A DNA stretch of 64,000 nucleotides from an uncultured Psychrobacter sp. (GTDB lineage Bacteria; Pseudomonadota; Gammaproteobacteria; Pseudomonadales; Moraxellaceae): contig CANLDW010000001.1 in the NCBI GenBank assembly GCA_947489525.1, positions 682,001 to 746,000 on the forward strand, in the 5' to 3' direction. Every line of letters begins with the position of its first letter. The stretch's first letter is position 1. Positions 30,711-40,652 of this stretch are shown piece by piece. The notes beneath the pieces are model-generated. The model did no database searches, had not been told where the DNA came from, and saw nothing but the letters and a program-made list of their open reading frames with translations. A program made the position numbers and the translations under genes.

Positions 30711-31886
30711 CTAGAATAAGTATTCTAGACCAGCACCGACAGCAATAATATCAGTATCGCCAGACTCACGCTCAATTGTAGTAATACCATTGTTAGTGTC
30801 AGAAAGTAGATAACCACCGTCTATATCAGCCGAGTTGATACCGGCATAAGCGTGTACGATCATATTGTCTCTGTATGAGTATTTACCACCGATAACAATT
30901 TGATCTGAGTCATTACCGTCAACCCCACCTAAATTATCCGTCTTATCATATTGGATGTAAGCTACTGCTGGATAACCATAGCCATCTAGTGCCATCTCTG
31001 CACTAAGAATCAGGCCATCTTCTTCTTCAGCACCGCGGAAGTCGTAGTCAGCTTGTTGATACAATACACCTAGCGTTACAGGGTAAGTTGTAAATCTTGA
31101 TAAATCTAGACTTGCTGTACCGCGAATGATGTCACCGCTAGTCGTTTCAGAGAACGCATCAACCAAAATATTTTGATCATCATTAGGATCAAATACGGCA
31201 TCGTAGTCTACAGTTGTACTGAGACTTAAATCTTTTTCGTAGGCAATACCGACGGTGAAACCTGTGCCTTGATCAAACATAAGTGACGCGCCGTAGCCGT
31301 TGTCACTACTTGAGAAGCTCTCATCAGCGCCGTACATTAAGGCAAGCTCTAACGGTAGATCATTGTATTTTGGTGCAATCCAGACGATCGAGTTGTTGAT
31401 ACGATCACCGTCAGTAAGTGTTAATGCTTCAATAAGAGAATCTACATCGGTGCCCTCAGAATCCAGTGTACTAACACCGATGTTATCAAAGTAACCTTCG
31501 GTACGGTAGATATTATTGATGTAATCAACTACTGAATAGTTACGACCAACACGGAATTCACCGTAATCTCTATTTGCTAGACCTAAATATGTATCACGAC
31601 TTTGTAACGTTCTATCTTCGCCATCAACACGGATACCATACTCTAATTGATAAACAACATCAGTATTTGCAGTCATCGCTTCAGAGCCCCTAAGACCAAT
31701 CTTAGAGCCCGTTGAGTTGATCTCTACTGTATCTTCATCAACGTCTTGAACATCTCCATTATCGAAATCGATTTCAGCGTTAACATAATCAGCGGTAAGG
31801 AATGCTTTACCATAGACCGTTGGAGCCGCTTGAGCTGTTGATACAGTTAAAGCAGCAATCGCTGAGGCTAACAGTAGTTTTTTCAT
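30711..31886 (-). CDS. Outer-membrane porin (paralogue 3)
   Basis: This 391 aa porin has a 20-residue signal peptide ending STAQA and a mature start APTVYGKAFLTADY. The blocks GLRGSEAMTANTDVVY and RDTYLGLANRDYGEFRVGR match paralogue 1 closely. The C-terminus is EYLF. Loops are enriched in Asp and Ser (for example around DPNDDQN). It is preceded by a 455-base intergenic region and has its own terminator, so the three porins can be expressed independently. Confidence 0.9.
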   Translation of the reverse strand: MKKLLLASAIAALTVSTAQAAPTVYGKAFLTADYVNAEIDFDNGDVQDVDEDTVEINSTGSKIGLRGSEAMTANTDVVYQLEYGIRVDGEDRTLQSRDTYLGLANRDYGEFRVGRNYSVVDYINNIYRTEGYFDNIGVSTLDSEGTDVDSLIEALTLTDGDRINNSIVWIAPKYNDLPLELALMYGADESFSSSDNGYGASLMFDQGTGFTVGIAYEKDLSLSTTVDYDAVFDPNDDQNILVDAFSETTSGDIIRGTASLDLSRFTTYPVTLGVLYQQADYDFRGAEEEDGLILSAEMALDGYGYPAVAYIQYDKTDNLGGVDGNDSDQIVIGGKYSYRDNMIVHAYAGINSADIDGGYLLSDTNNGITTIERESGDTDIIAVGAGLEYLF

Positions 31887-32341
31887 AGGGTATCTCCATT
31901 TTACAATATGATGATAGGCACGCTGTTATTAGCTGATGCCCACAATGGTATCGTCACAAATCCTCAAAGATATAATGTGTAACTGGCTACCGGGATTAGT
32001 CAGAAACGGGTATGGTGAAGTACGATTACTCATACATTAAACTCAAGCTACTTCAATAAAGTTACCACTGAAATAAATTCAAGTTTTGAAATATATCGTG
32101 TAACATTCGTTACTAAACTTATACTTCGCCTACAAGCATAACAACTTTGAAATAATTTGCAACATATATTCACGTCTTTTTTAAAGAATTTTGGATAATA
32201 AAGTCAATATTCATTCCAACCTCTATTGAACATAAAAACTAGCATTGCGACGACTATCTGTTCATTTACCCTATATCAAACACAAAAAAAGCCATTAGTA
32301 GTTGGACTACTAATGGCTTTGTAATATTTAAAAACTTTATG
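31887..32341. other. Long upstream region of porin paralogue 3
   Basis: This 455-base AT-rich gap contains the glcB terminator at its right end. The rest is presumed promoter and leader of the porin gene. I find no open frame or RNA structure I can name. Confidence 0.5.
32284..32320 (-). terminator. Terminator of glcB
   Basis: Perfect 11-bp arms GCCATTAGTAG and CTACTAATGGC lie beyond glcB, followed on the minus strand by seven U. Confidence 0.9.
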
Positions 32342-34546
32342 CTAGCAACTCGCGTTTTCTTTTAGATCAAGACGTGCTTGGTGCAACAAAGGTTCTGTAT
32401 AACCACTAGGCTGCGCGCGACCTTTAAAGACTAAGTCACAAGCGGCTTTAAAGGCATATGAGTGCTCGAAATCTGTTGCCATTGGCTGATAATCAGGATC
32501 GCCTGCATTTTGCTCATCAACCACTTTTGCCATGCGCTTCATAGCGTCCATGACTTGCTCTTCGCTGACTACCCCATGATGTAACCAGTTAGTGATATGC
32601 TGACTTGAGATACGCAGCGTTGCACGATCTTCCATCAGACCTACATCATTAATATCTGGGACTTTAGAGCAGCCAACCCCTTGGTTGACCCAGCGCACAA
32701 CGTAACCTAAGATACCTTGCGCGTTGTTTTCAAGCTCTTGCTGCTTTTCTTGATCTGTCCAATTGGCGTCTGAAATCAGTGGAATAGTTAAGATATCATC
32801 AACGCTGGCACGCTGGCGCGACTTGAGCTTATTTTGTACGTCATTAACGTTCACTTGATGGTAGTGCATGCTATGCAGGGTCGCGCCTGTTGGTGAGGGA
32901 ACCCAAGCGGTACTCGCTCCTGATTGTGGATGCGCCGCCTTGGTGTCCATCATCTCTTTCATCTCGTCAGGTTTTGCCCACATACCTTTACCGATCTGCG
33001 CGCGACCTTGGAGACCAACTTCAAGCCCGATATCGACATTCCACTGCTCGTAAGCAGGCTGCCAGGCTTGCGATTTCATCTGACCTTTACGGACAAAGGG
33101 TCCAGCATTCATACTGGTGTGCATCTCATCACCCGTACGATCTAGGAAGCCTGTATTGATAAAGATCACGCGATCTTTTGCTTGGCGAATCGCTTCTTTA
33201 AGGTTCACCGTCATGCGGCGCTCTTCGTCCATAATACCTATCTTAAGGGTATTACGCTCAAGACCTAACAAGTCTTCTGCAGCATTAAATAAATCATTGG
33301 CAAATTTGACTTCATCAGGACCGTGCATTTTTGGCTTAACGATATACATTGAGCCGGTACGTGAGTTTGATAGCTCGTTTTTGCCTTTGATGTCATTAAG
33401 TGTTAGTAACGGCGTAACCAAAGCATCCATAATGCCTTCAAATATCTGTTCTTCACCCTCGCCTAAATCAACCAATATCGCAGGATTTTGCATCAGGTGT
33501 CCCACATTACGCATTAAGAGTAGCGCACGACCTGGTAGCACCAATTCGCTACCATCTGGAGCAGTGTAAACACGATCTGGATTTTGTTTACGTGTCTGAG
33601 TTTTGCCCCCTTTCTCAAAGCTCTCTTGTAGATCGCCATTCATAAGGCCAAACCAGTTGCGATACACTTCAACCTTTTCTTCAGCGTCTACAGCGGCTAC
33701 AGAATCTTCACCGTCTTGAATGGCGGTGATAGCAGACTCTAACAATACGTCTTTAATATGAGCAGGATCATCCTTACCGACTGGATGGCTGGCATCGATC
33801 TGAATCTCTGCATGTAAGTTGTTGTTTTTGAGTAAAATACCGGTTGGACTACCAGCGTCACCGACATAACCTGCAAATTTGTTTGGGTCTTGAAGCGCGG
33901 TAGTACTCTCGCCTTGAGCGATCTCAAGCTTACCATCAACAACTTTGAAACCAGTAACGTCTGTATAAGAGCCTGAGGCTAGAGCAAAATGCTCATCCAA
34001 AAATGCTTTAGCGTAGCTGACTACAGCGGCGCCGCGTTTAGGATTGTAGCTGCCTGTTGCCTCTTGACCGTTCTCATCACTGATTACATCGGTACCATAC
34101 AAGGCATCATACAAGCTACCCCAACGCGCATTAGTCGCGTTTAGCGCATAGCGTGCGTTGCGCACAGGAACCACAAGCTGTGGACCTGCAATCTGAGCAA
34201 TTTCTTTATCAACGTTCTCAGTCGTAACTTGGAAATCCTCACCCTCAGGCAATAGATAACCGATATCTTTTAAAAACTGTTTGTAGGATTTAAAGTCAAT
34301 CTTACCATTATTGGTAGGATGATCTAAGTGCCACTGATCAATCTGCTGTTGAATTTTATCGCGGGTTGCTAATAGAGCCTTGTTACGCGGGGTAAATTCT
34401 TTAACCGCGTGTTCAAACCCTGTCCAGTAGCGTTCTGAATCAAAGCCCACCTTAGGTAATACTTCGTTTTCAATAAAGTCATAAAGCTGTTTATCGATAG
34501 CGAGAATGCCTTTTTGGACGCGATTGGTATGAGAGTTCTGACTCAT
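32342..34546 (-). CDS. glcB: Malate synthase G
   Basis: Malate synthase G condenses glyoxylate with acetyl-CoA, the second step of the glyoxylate shunt whose first enzyme is AceA. The length of 734 aa is that of the G isoform, and the motifs [30 protein letters not shown] and [18 protein letters not shown] fit. A C-terminal [19 protein letters not shown] region carries the catalytic Asp-containing segment. The gene is monocistronic, divergent from miaE, with repeat structures in its 5' region. Confidence 0.96.
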   Translation of the reverse strand: MSQNSHTNRVQKGILAIDKQLYDFIENEVLPKVGFDSERYWTGFEHAVKEFTPRNKALLATRDKIQQQIDQWHLDHPTNNGKIDFKSYKQFLKDIGYLLPEGEDFQVTTENVDKEIAQIAGPQLVVPVRNARYALNATNARWGSLYDALYGTDVISDENGQEATGSYNPKRGAAVVSYAKAFLDEHFALASGSYTDVTGFKVVDGKLEIAQGESTTALQDPNKFAGYVGDAGSPTGILLKNNNLHAEIQIDASHPVGKDDPAHIKDVLLESAITAIQDGEDSVAAVDAEEKVEVYRNWFGLMNGDLQESFEKGGKTQTRKQNPDRVYTAPDGSELVLPGRALLLMRNVGHLMQNPAILVDLGEGEEQIFEGIMDALVTPLLTLNDIKGKNELSNSRTGSMYIVKPKMHGPDEVKFANDLFNAAEDLLGLERNTLKIGIMDEERRMTVNLKEAIRQAKDRVIFINTGFLDRTGDEMHTSMNAGPFVRKGQMKSQAWQPAYEQWNVDIGLEVGLQGRAQIGKGMWAKPDEMKEMMDTKAAHPQSGASTAWVPSPTGATLHSMHYHQVNVNDVQNKLKSRQRASVDDILTIPLISDANWTDQEKQQELENNAQGILGYVVRWVNQGVGCSKVPDINDVGLMEDRATLRISSQHITNWLHHGVVSEEQVMDAMKRMAKVVDEQNAGDPDYQPMATDFEHSYAFKAACDLVFKGRAQPSGYTEPLLHQARLDLKENASC

Positions 34547-34928
34547 AGGAGTATCCTTATCGTTATGGTGTTTTGATAGCGAAGAAAAATAAATTCGTTA
34601 AGGTATTTGATAGCGAATATCTAATCAAATAAAATACCTTAAAAATAAAATATCATCCTACTATCAAACCCAGAAATAAACAAGAACAAGTCATTTACTA
34701 TATAAATAGTGGTCGTACATAAAAACGATACCAACCGTCCAGTAAGGGCTTACAGGATGAATATTTGGTTTTTTAAATGACAACTTGTGAGTACATCTAA
34801 ACTGTTAGCAATCATTTCTTACCCTAAGCCAAAATAACCTCCAGTTATAAAGCTTACTCTTACAATTTTTGCTTAAACGTAATACTCTTACACCTTATGC
34901 TAAAACGTAAATAGTCGAGCGCAAGACC
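34547..34928. other. Divergent intergenic region glcB-miaE
   Basis: These 382 bases contain the promoters of glcB and miaE. Notable are a direct repeat TTTGATAGCGAA (34572-34583 and 34605-34616) and an imperfect inverted repeat at 34598-34642. I see nothing gene-like. Confidence 0.5.
34598..34642. promoter_or_regulatory. Inverted repeat in the glcB 5' region
   Basis: The left arm TTAAGGTATTTGAT (34598-34611) is mirrored by ATCAAATAAAATACCTTAA (34624-34642), matching apart from five extra bases in the right arm. It lies 50-95 bases upstream of the glcB start codon and could be an operator or an RNA hairpin in the leader. Confidence 0.3.
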
Positions 34929-35564
34929 ATGATACCAGCAAGTACAGATAACGCCGTAATGACTGATTTGACTCCCATTTATGACTTTTTGGACGCCCGT
35001 ACGTCGCAAGCTTGGATACAGGCAGCCATCAATAATCTACCCCTTATTATCCAAGACCATGCCAATTGTGAGAAAAAGGCGGCGGGTACAGCAATGAACT
35101 TAATGTTTCGCTATGAGTTTTCGTCTGATTTGCAGCGCAAGCTTGCACAGCTAGTACGTGAGGAGATGCTTCACTATGAGCAGGTTCTCGATATTATGAA
35201 AGATCGCGGACAGGACTGGATACACTTAGGCGCAGGACGCTACGCGAAAGGGATGCTAGCCCATAAACGCACTTATGAGCCTGCTGCCATGATAGATGTG
35301 CTTATCATCGGAGCGTTTATCGAAGCGCGCTCTTGTGAGCGTTTTGCTGAACTGAGCAAGGTCATAGACGATAACAAACTTGCCAAATACTATCGCTACT
35401 TACTAAAGTCCGAAAGTCGGCATTTTCAAGATTACTTAGCGCTTGCCCAGTCCTTATCTCAGGAGCCAATTGAAGAGCGCGTCGCGTTTTTTAGAGAAGT
35501 AGAGTCCGAGCTAATAGACAGTCCTGACGATGAGCTTCGTTTTCATAGCGGGGTGCCTGTATAA
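34929..35564 (+). CDS. miaE: tRNA-(ms2io6A)-hydroxylase
   Basis: MiaE is a non-haem di-iron enzyme that hydroxylates the ms2i6A base at position 37 of tRNAs reading U-starting codons. The iron ligands are seen in CEKKAAG, EEMLHYEQV, IEARSCERF and ESRHFQDY. The length of 211 aa is typical. The first ATG is used; an internal ATG ten codons later is equally lacking in a ribosome site. Confidence 0.94.
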   Translation: MIPASTDNAVMTDLTPIYDFLDARTSQAWIQAAINNLPLIIQDHANCEKKAAGTAMNLMFRYEFSSDLQRKLAQLVREEMLHYEQVLDIMKDRGQDWIHLGAGRYAKGMLAHKRTYEPAAMIDVLIIGAFIEARSCERFAELSKVIDDNKLAKYYRYLLKSESRHFQDYLALAQSLSQEPIEERVAFFREVESELIDSPDDELRFHSGVPV

Positions 35565-35614
35565 TAAGCCACTTTCAAGATTTTGGTGGTTGAAACGGTT
35601 GAAACGCGTTGAAT

Positions 35615-35645
35615 AAAAAAAGCAGACGCTTATAGCGACTGCCTT
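35615..35645 (-). terminator. Terminator at the end of the small disordered-protein cluster
   Basis: Arms GCAGTCGC and GCGTCTGC, with one mismatch, are followed on the minus strand by seven U. It lies about 80 bases after the last of the four small genes and between convergent units. Confidence 0.65.
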
Positions 35646-35722
35646 TGTGGTATTTATGGGTAGTTTGCGGCGCTAATGAGTAGACTATGGACTGTATTTA
35701 TCTCAAATAGCGCAAGCGAATA

Positions 35723-35923
35723 TCACTTATTGCTTTGAGTAATACCAGTATCATACTGTTTATTCGTCTTTGCAATATTATGAGGATCATAATCTTCTGT
35801 AGCTCTTTCAGCCGCCGCGGGATTTACCTTTTGAAGCGCATCATCTGGTACTATGCCGTTGTTATCATCAGCGTCTTTGAGTCTTTTGCGATCATTTAGT
35901 TCATTGTCTTTTGGTGTACTCAT
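35723..35923 (-). CDS. Small hydrophilic disordered protein (cluster gene 4)
   Basis: This 66 aa product is rich in Asp, Asn, Lys and Ala, without Cys, Trp or Phe, and is predicted to be unfolded by eye. A clear ribosome site (AGGA about 7 bases before the ATG) supports translation. It is the last of four consecutive small genes on the minus strand between ppk1 and miaE, and contains PAAAERATEDYDPHNIAKTN. I do not recognise a family. Composition resembles hydrophilin-type stress proteins, which is only an analogy. Confidence 0.65.
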   Translation of the reverse strand: MSTPKDNELNDRKRLKDADDNNGIVPDDALQKVNPAAAERATEDYDPHNIAKTNKQYDTGITQSNK

Positions 35924-35996
35924 AATTTTTCCTAATAATAAGATAGTTAAAAGACGGTAAAGAACTAGTTAGCTCAATCTTGGGTCTCAGCGTATT

Positions 35997-36515
35997 CTAG
36001 TCTTGTTCATCTGGCGTAAGCGTGCGAGTCTGCGCATTATCGATAGTGGCATAGCGATTCATATCATTAATCTCGTCGCTTTGCTGCTCTTCACTACCGA
36101 CCGTTTCTTCATTGATATTACCATCAAAAGCAGTGCTACCTTCTTGATCGCGACGATCAGGCTGACGTGCAGGATTGTCCCCATCGTTAACATGCTTTGA
36201 ATCTATAACACCACTATCAAAGGTCTCTGTACCTTTATTATCTCGAGTATTTCTCTCAATTTTGCTATGGGCATCATCATCTGCATGAGTATAAGTACTA
36301 TCAACGGAATCGCGCTTGGCTATCTCTTCACCTAATACCTCTCTTTCTAAAGGTGATTCGCGAGTTACACTCTCCCCTGCTATTTTTTCAGGGGTCGACC
36401 TGTTTGCCACATCCTGACTTGCCACATGTACATCTCTTTCTTTTTCGATTAAATTGTCGTCTTTATTTGATTCAGAAATCGGCGTTTTAATCAGTGCTGG
36501 ATCGTTGGTTTGCAT
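35997..36515 (-). CDS. Hydrophilic disordered protein (cluster gene 3)
   Basis: This 172 aa product is dominated by Asp, Glu, Asn, Ser, Thr and Arg, with no Cys or Trp and only two Phe. There is no signal peptide or membrane segment. Short repeated turns occur (TETFDSGVID and STAFDGNINEE). An AAGGAT ribosome site lies 8 bases before the ATG. It is the longest of the four cluster proteins and most likely intrinsically disordered and cytoplasmic. The function is unknown. Confidence 0.7.
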   Translation of the reverse strand: MQTNDPALIKTPISESNKDDNLIEKERDVHVASQDVANRSTPEKIAGESVTRESPLEREVLGEEIAKRDSVDSTYTHADDDAHSKIERNTRDNKGTETFDSGVIDSKHVNDGDNPARQPDRRDQEGSTAFDGNINEETVGSEEQQSDEINDMNRYATIDNAQTRTLTPDEQD

Positions 36516-36581
36516 CTGAATATCCTTTTAGTTTACTTATGTATATTTAAGTCTGCTCATAGAGCACAAGCTTATATTGAT

Positions 36582-36833
36582 CTAAGATTTATTATTTTTT
36601 TGACTCAAATCAAAAGCATCTAAATCAGCAACATTTTTGCCACCCGGTGGTAGATCCTCTTCACTACGAGGATCGACATAGACCTCATCCGTTTCTTCAG
36701 AAGCCTGCTGTGGCCCATCTATTTTAGGTTCGTGCTTACGACCTGCATAAGTATCTTTTTCATTTAGCGGCGCAACTGCTGGATCACGAATAGGTACGGC
36801 TTCCTCGTTGTTTGAACCTTTGGCTGTAGTCAT
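36582..36833 (-). CDS. Small hydrophilic disordered protein (cluster gene 2)
   Basis: This 83 aa acidic protein contains Pro-rich and Glu-rich segments (for example DPAVAPLNEKDTYAGRKHEP and the ending DLSQKNNKS). It has one Phe, no Cys and no Trp. A strong GAGGGA ribosome site precedes it. The 66-base gap to the next gene suggests co-transcription. No known domain is recognised. Confidence 0.65.
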   Translation of the reverse strand: MTTAKGSNNEEAVPIRDPAVAPLNEKDTYAGRKHEPKIDGPQQASEETDEVYVDPRSEEDLPPGGKNVADLDAFDLSQKNNKS

Positions 36834-36972
36834 AATGTGTCCCTCGTTATTATGCTTATATCAGTGTTACTCTTAACTGTGGTGCTTTTTGGATTGGTGC
36901 TTTTTACATTTTCATAAGACTGCAAATTTATTAAATTCACAGTTGATTGTGTGTACTTACTGTTGTTTGTAC

Positions 36973-37140
36973 TTACTTATCAGTACGCAAAGAGTCGTCG
37001 ATAAAAGGAGTTTTTTCTTGATCATTTAAATTTTCAGGCGTTCCAGTGTCATTCTTGTCATCTAAATTTTTTTCAATTTGGTCAACATCAGCTTGTTGTG
37101 CCGCTTTTCTTACTTCAGAATTTTCGTTACCTTTATTCAT
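36973..37140 (-). CDS. Small hydrophilic disordered protein (cluster gene 1)
   Basis: This 55 aa open frame begins MNKGNENSEVRKAAQQADVD and ends FIDDSLRTDK. It is preceded by an excellent ribosome site (AGGAAG, 7 bases before the ATG). Composition is like the three genes that follow on the same strand: many Asp, Asn, Glu and Lys, and no Cys, Trp, Tyr or His. It is likely the first gene of the four-gene cluster. Its small size would make it easy to miss in automatic annotation. Confidence 0.6.
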   Translation of the reverse strand: MNKGNENSEVRKAAQQADVDQIEKNLDDKNDTGTPENLNDQEKTPFIDDSLRTDK

Positions 37141-37468
37141 AATTTCTTCCTAATCTAGTAGTTATAATTAATAATATTGTCGTTTGATAGATTTACATCC
37201 TGTACTAATCCATACTATGCCAAATCATACAATTCTAAATAATAAAGATCTAAACCATACAGACATTGGATGATTAAACATCTAACAATGAGTATAGAAA
37301 AACCAGGTATGATCTCGCTAGTGCGCTGCCGTATCAATATGTGAATAAATGTGAGGTGAGCAGATACTTTGTAACTTTAGCTTAGCGACTCGACTTTAGT
37401 GACTCAAACTCAGTGACTTTATTATAGTGGTTTAGTTTTAGTGACTTAAGGTTAATAGCCTTTACTTA
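37141..37468. other. Region between ppk1 and the small-protein cluster
   Basis: This 328-base gap contains a degenerate 14-bp periodic repeat at 37381-37450 just after ppk1 and, toward 37200, the presumed promoter of the small-protein cluster. No gene is seen. Confidence 0.5.
37381..37450. repeat. Degenerate 14-bp tandem repeat after ppk1
   Basis: Copies of TTTAGTGACT-like sequence begin at 37381, 37395, 37409, a weak one at 37423, and 37437, exactly 14 bases apart. The array lies immediately downstream of the ppk1 stop codon. Confidence 0.7.
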
Positions 37469-39664
37469 TCATCTCTCTACGTGGTTGATAACTTTTAACA
37501 AATGTTTTTGAGCCACGTGAGGCGTCTCCCCCGCTTTTGGGTGCAGCTGATGCCAAGTGCCATCTCCGCTAAGCGTCCATGCCTGTACATTGTCTTGCAA
37601 ATAGTTGATAAGCCCATCTTGGTGTATCTGGGTAAACAGCTTTTTATCCTCAATAGGAAATGCCACTTCGACTCGGTGAAACAGATTGCGATCCATCCAA
37701 TCAGCACTGCCGCAGTATAGACGTTCATCACCATCATTATAAAAATAATAGATACGCGTATGCTCCAAAAATCGTCCGACAATTGAGCGTACAGTGATGT
37801 TCTCAGATAGACCTTGTACTTGCGGACGCAGACAACACATAGAGCGCAATATCAGCTCAATTTTAACGCCCGCTTGTGAAGCATCGTACAGCTTGGCGAT
37901 GAGCCTACGCTCAGTTAGAGCATTAGCCTTTACGATAATATGCGCGCGCCTGCCTGCTTCGGCGTGCTCAATCTCTACATCAATAAAGCGCATGAGCTGT
38001 TCATGCAGGGTAAAGGGCGCATGGAGTAGCTTTTTGAGATTGGCAGGTTTGCCCATACCAGTCAGCTCTTGAAAGATTTTATGTACGTCCTCTGAGATAT
38101 CAGGATCAGCGCTAAACAATCCATAATCGGTGTAAACCTTGGCATTTGCCGCATGATAGTTGCCTGTTCCTAGATGAACGTAACGGCGAATGCGATCGTT
38201 CTCGCGGCGTACAATGAGCATGAGCTTGGCGTGGGTTTTGTAACCGACGATGCCATAGACGACAACGGCACCTGCTTCTTGTAAGAAGTTAGCAACGGCA
38301 ATATTAGAGGCCTCATCAAAGCGTGCACGCAGCTCAATAACCGCGGTCACCTCTTTGCCATTGCGCGCAGCTGCGGCTAGGGCTTTGACGATCTCTGAAT
38401 TGGTACCTGAACGATATAACGTCTGCTTTATCGCTAGAACCTTTGGATCATTTGCCGCCTGCCATAACAGATTGATAATCGGCGAGAACGCATAAAAGGG
38501 ATGATGCACTAATACATCGCCTCTACGCATAGCGGCAAACATACTGATGCCTTGATCAAACTTGTCAGCTTCGCGGCGAAAGGCTTTGGGAACAATACGG
38601 GTAAATGGCTGATAGCGCAGCGCTGGGATGTTGAAATCAAACAATAGGCGCGTCAGATTCACAGGACCGTTGACGCGGTAGAGTTGATTGTCATGCAATT
38701 CAAACTCGTTGAGCAGATAGTCGCTAATATGCGCTGGACAGTCCGTTGTCACCTCTAAGCGCACCTTATCCCCGAAGCGGCGGTTTTCAAGCTCGCCCTC
38801 TAAGGCTTTGGCGATATCATCGACATCATCAGCAAGATCAAGATCGGCATTGCGCGTGAGTCTAAACTGATGGCAGCCGGTCACATTCATCCCCGGAAAC
38901 AGCTCGCCGACGTGTTCATGAATGACCGCTGAGAGCATAATGTGATGCTCCTTACCGCCCGTCAGCTCATCAGGCAAACGGATCACGCGTGGCAAACTGC
39001 GCGGTGCAGGCACAATAGCCAAGTTAATATCGCGCCCAAACGCATCTTTACCCTCTAGTGTGGCAATAAAATTTAGGCTTTTATTGACGAGACGTGGGAA
39101 TGGATGCGCCGGATCAATACTAATCGGTGTCAGTACGGGCGAGACTTGTTCAATAAAATAACGCTTCATCCACGCTGACTGCTCAGGGCTTAGCTCATCG
39201 CGCTTGAGATAACGGATATCCTCGTCAGCAAGCGCGGGCAAAATATCTTCGTTTAAGATACGGTACTGCTCATCGATAGCCTCGTGAGCGGTACGCGATA
39301 TCTCATTTAGGATCTCGCTTGGACGCATGCCATGCGGACTGCTTGGCACATCGCCTAAACTCAGCTTTTGCATGATACCTGCTACGCGAATCTCAAAAAA
39401 CTCATCCATATTGGATGAAAATATGATTAAGAAAAACAAACGCTCAAGCAAGGGGTGACGCGGACTCGCCGCTTGTGCCAGCACTCGAATATGGAACTGC
39501 AATAAAGATAAATCGCGATGGATATAGCTATTGGATGAATAGCTGCCGTCAGCGAAGCGCTGCCAATCAAGCTGGGTGAGCGTGCTTTGCTGGCTTTTAT
39601 CCTTATCTTGATAGTGATTACTTAAGTCATCGGTCTTAGCAGAGTGACGAATAGGCGCTGTCAT
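37469..39664 (-). CDS. ppk1: Polyphosphate kinase 1
   Basis: Ppk1 polymerises the gamma-phosphate of ATP into inorganic polyphosphate. The N-terminal domain has [16 protein letters not shown] and [15 protein letters not shown]. The first phosphodiesterase-like His motif is [20 protein letters not shown] and the second is [18 protein letters not shown]. The length of 731 aa is within the family range, with a ~40 aa N-terminal extension. mtgA lies 76 bases upstream on the same strand, so the two may be co-transcribed. Confidence 0.96.
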   Translation of the reverse strand: MTAPIRHSAKTDDLSNHYQDKDKSQQSTLTQLDWQRFADGSYSSNSYIHRDLSLLQFHIRVLAQAASPRHPLLERLFFLIIFSSNMDEFFEIRVAGIMQKLSLGDVPSSPHGMRPSEILNEISRTAHEAIDEQYRILNEDILPALADEDIRYLKRDELSPEQSAWMKRYFIEQVSPVLTPISIDPAHPFPRLVNKSLNFIATLEGKDAFGRDINLAIVPAPRSLPRVIRLPDELTGGKEHHIMLSAVIHEHVGELFPGMNVTGCHQFRLTRNADLDLADDVDDIAKALEGELENRRFGDKVRLEVTTDCPAHISDYLLNEFELHDNQLYRVNGPVNLTRLLFDFNIPALRYQPFTRIVPKAFRREADKFDQGISMFAAMRRGDVLVHHPFYAFSPIINLLWQAANDPKVLAIKQTLYRSGTNSEIVKALAAAARNGKEVTAVIELRARFDEASNIAVANFLQEAGAVVVYGIVGYKTHAKLMLIVRRENDRIRRYVHLGTGNYHAANAKVYTDYGLFSADPDISEDVHKIFQELTGMGKPANLKKLLHAPFTLHEQLMRFIDVEIEHAEAGRRAHIIVKANALTERRLIAKLYDASQAGVKIELILRSMCCLRPQVQGLSENITVRSIVGRFLEHTRIYYFYNDGDERLYCGSADWMDRNLFHRVEVAFPIEDKKLFTQIHQDGLINYLQDNVQAWTLSGDGTWHQLHPKAGETPHVAQKHLLKVINHVER

Positions 39665-39740
39665 GTTATATCCTTGTCATTTATATACCACTATCTATAT
39701 CTAATCTATTAGCAGTCCTAATACCTCTATATTTGATACG

Positions 39741-40418
39741 CTAAGGTAATTGAGCATTTTTAAGACGATTTTTTATGATGCGCTGCTTGTTACGCAAACG
39801 TCTATCACCTTGGTTGTCCTCATAGTACTTTGGATTGGTTAACATACTAATGAGTAGTGCCGATTCATCGCGGTTAAGATCGGCTGCGGACTTATCAAAA
39901 TAATGCTGAGCAGCAGCGTCTATACCGTAGATACCATTACCAAATTCGGCGACATTCAGATAGGCTGTCAAAATCCGCTCTTTGTCCCATAGCGACTCAA
40001 TCATTAAGGTGATAACTGCCTCCTCGCCTTTACGTACGTAGGAGCGATGCGAGGTCAAAAATAAATTTTTGGCCAATTGCTGCGTAATGGTTGAGCCGCC
40101 CGCTGACGTCTTTCCAGTCGCTTCATTCTTTTTCCTAGCGGCCTCGATACCCTTTAAATCAAAGCCATTGTGCTGACTAAAGGTCGAATCCTCACTTACA
40201 ATAGCCGCTTGTTTAGCAGATTTGGCAATCGCATCATACTCCGCCCAGTTTTGGGTGACCTCGCCGCCTGTTAAGCGATGCGTCAGCATAAACATACTGT
40301 TATTGATCGGCTGCGTCTTCCAGATAAGCAAAAGTCCTGCTACTAACACGTGAAAGGCTACAAGTAACAATACGATGACTAATAATAGTCGTTTAACCAC
40401 TTTGCCAAAACTTGTCAT
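39741..40418 (-). CDS. mtgA: Monofunctional peptidoglycan glycosyltransferase
   Basis: MtgA polymerises lipid II into glycan strands at the outer face of the inner membrane. One N-terminal membrane helix (about residues 10-32) is followed by the GT51 domain with the catalytic Glu in SEDSTFSQHNGFD, the GGSTITQQLAKNLFLT motif, and the later KERILTAYLNVAEFGNGIYG motif. The length of 225 aa is typical. No transpeptidase domain is attached. Confidence 0.94.
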   Translation of the reverse strand: MTSFGKVVKRLLLVIVLLLVAFHVLVAGLLLIWKTQPINNSMFMLTHRLTGGEVTQNWAEYDAIAKSAKQAAIVSEDSTFSQHNGFDLKGIEAARKKNEATGKTSAGGSTITQQLAKNLFLTSHRSYVRKGEEAVITLMIESLWDKERILTAYLNVAEFGNGIYGIDAAAQHYFDKSAADLNRDESALLISMLTNPKYYEDNQGDRRLRNKQRIIKNRLKNAQLP

Positions 40419-40652
40419 GCGTACGATATCCGAGTCAGTGAGAACAGATCAGTAAGAAAAAGTGCCACGCGCCAAAACCAAAAAAGCGCGCAACAGATAG
40501 CTGCTCATCTTACCTAATCTCACAATCGCTGTCATTATTTCTGCCATTTCTTTATCATAAGATAATATAAGAAGATAATGCCTCACGCTTATACTATAGA
40601 TAAATAATTAAAGGTGCGTCATTGCTAAATTGACTACTATCGAGATGAATAT

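Noticed and set aside
33117..33569. 150-codon plus-strand open frame opposite glcB
   Set aside because: It overlaps the conserved core of malate synthase G on the other strand and has no ribosome site.
35997..36515. Surface adhesin or toxin reading of the 172 aa protein
   Set aside because: There is no signal peptide, membrane segment, repeat architecture or cysteine. A cytoplasmic disordered protein is the simpler reading.
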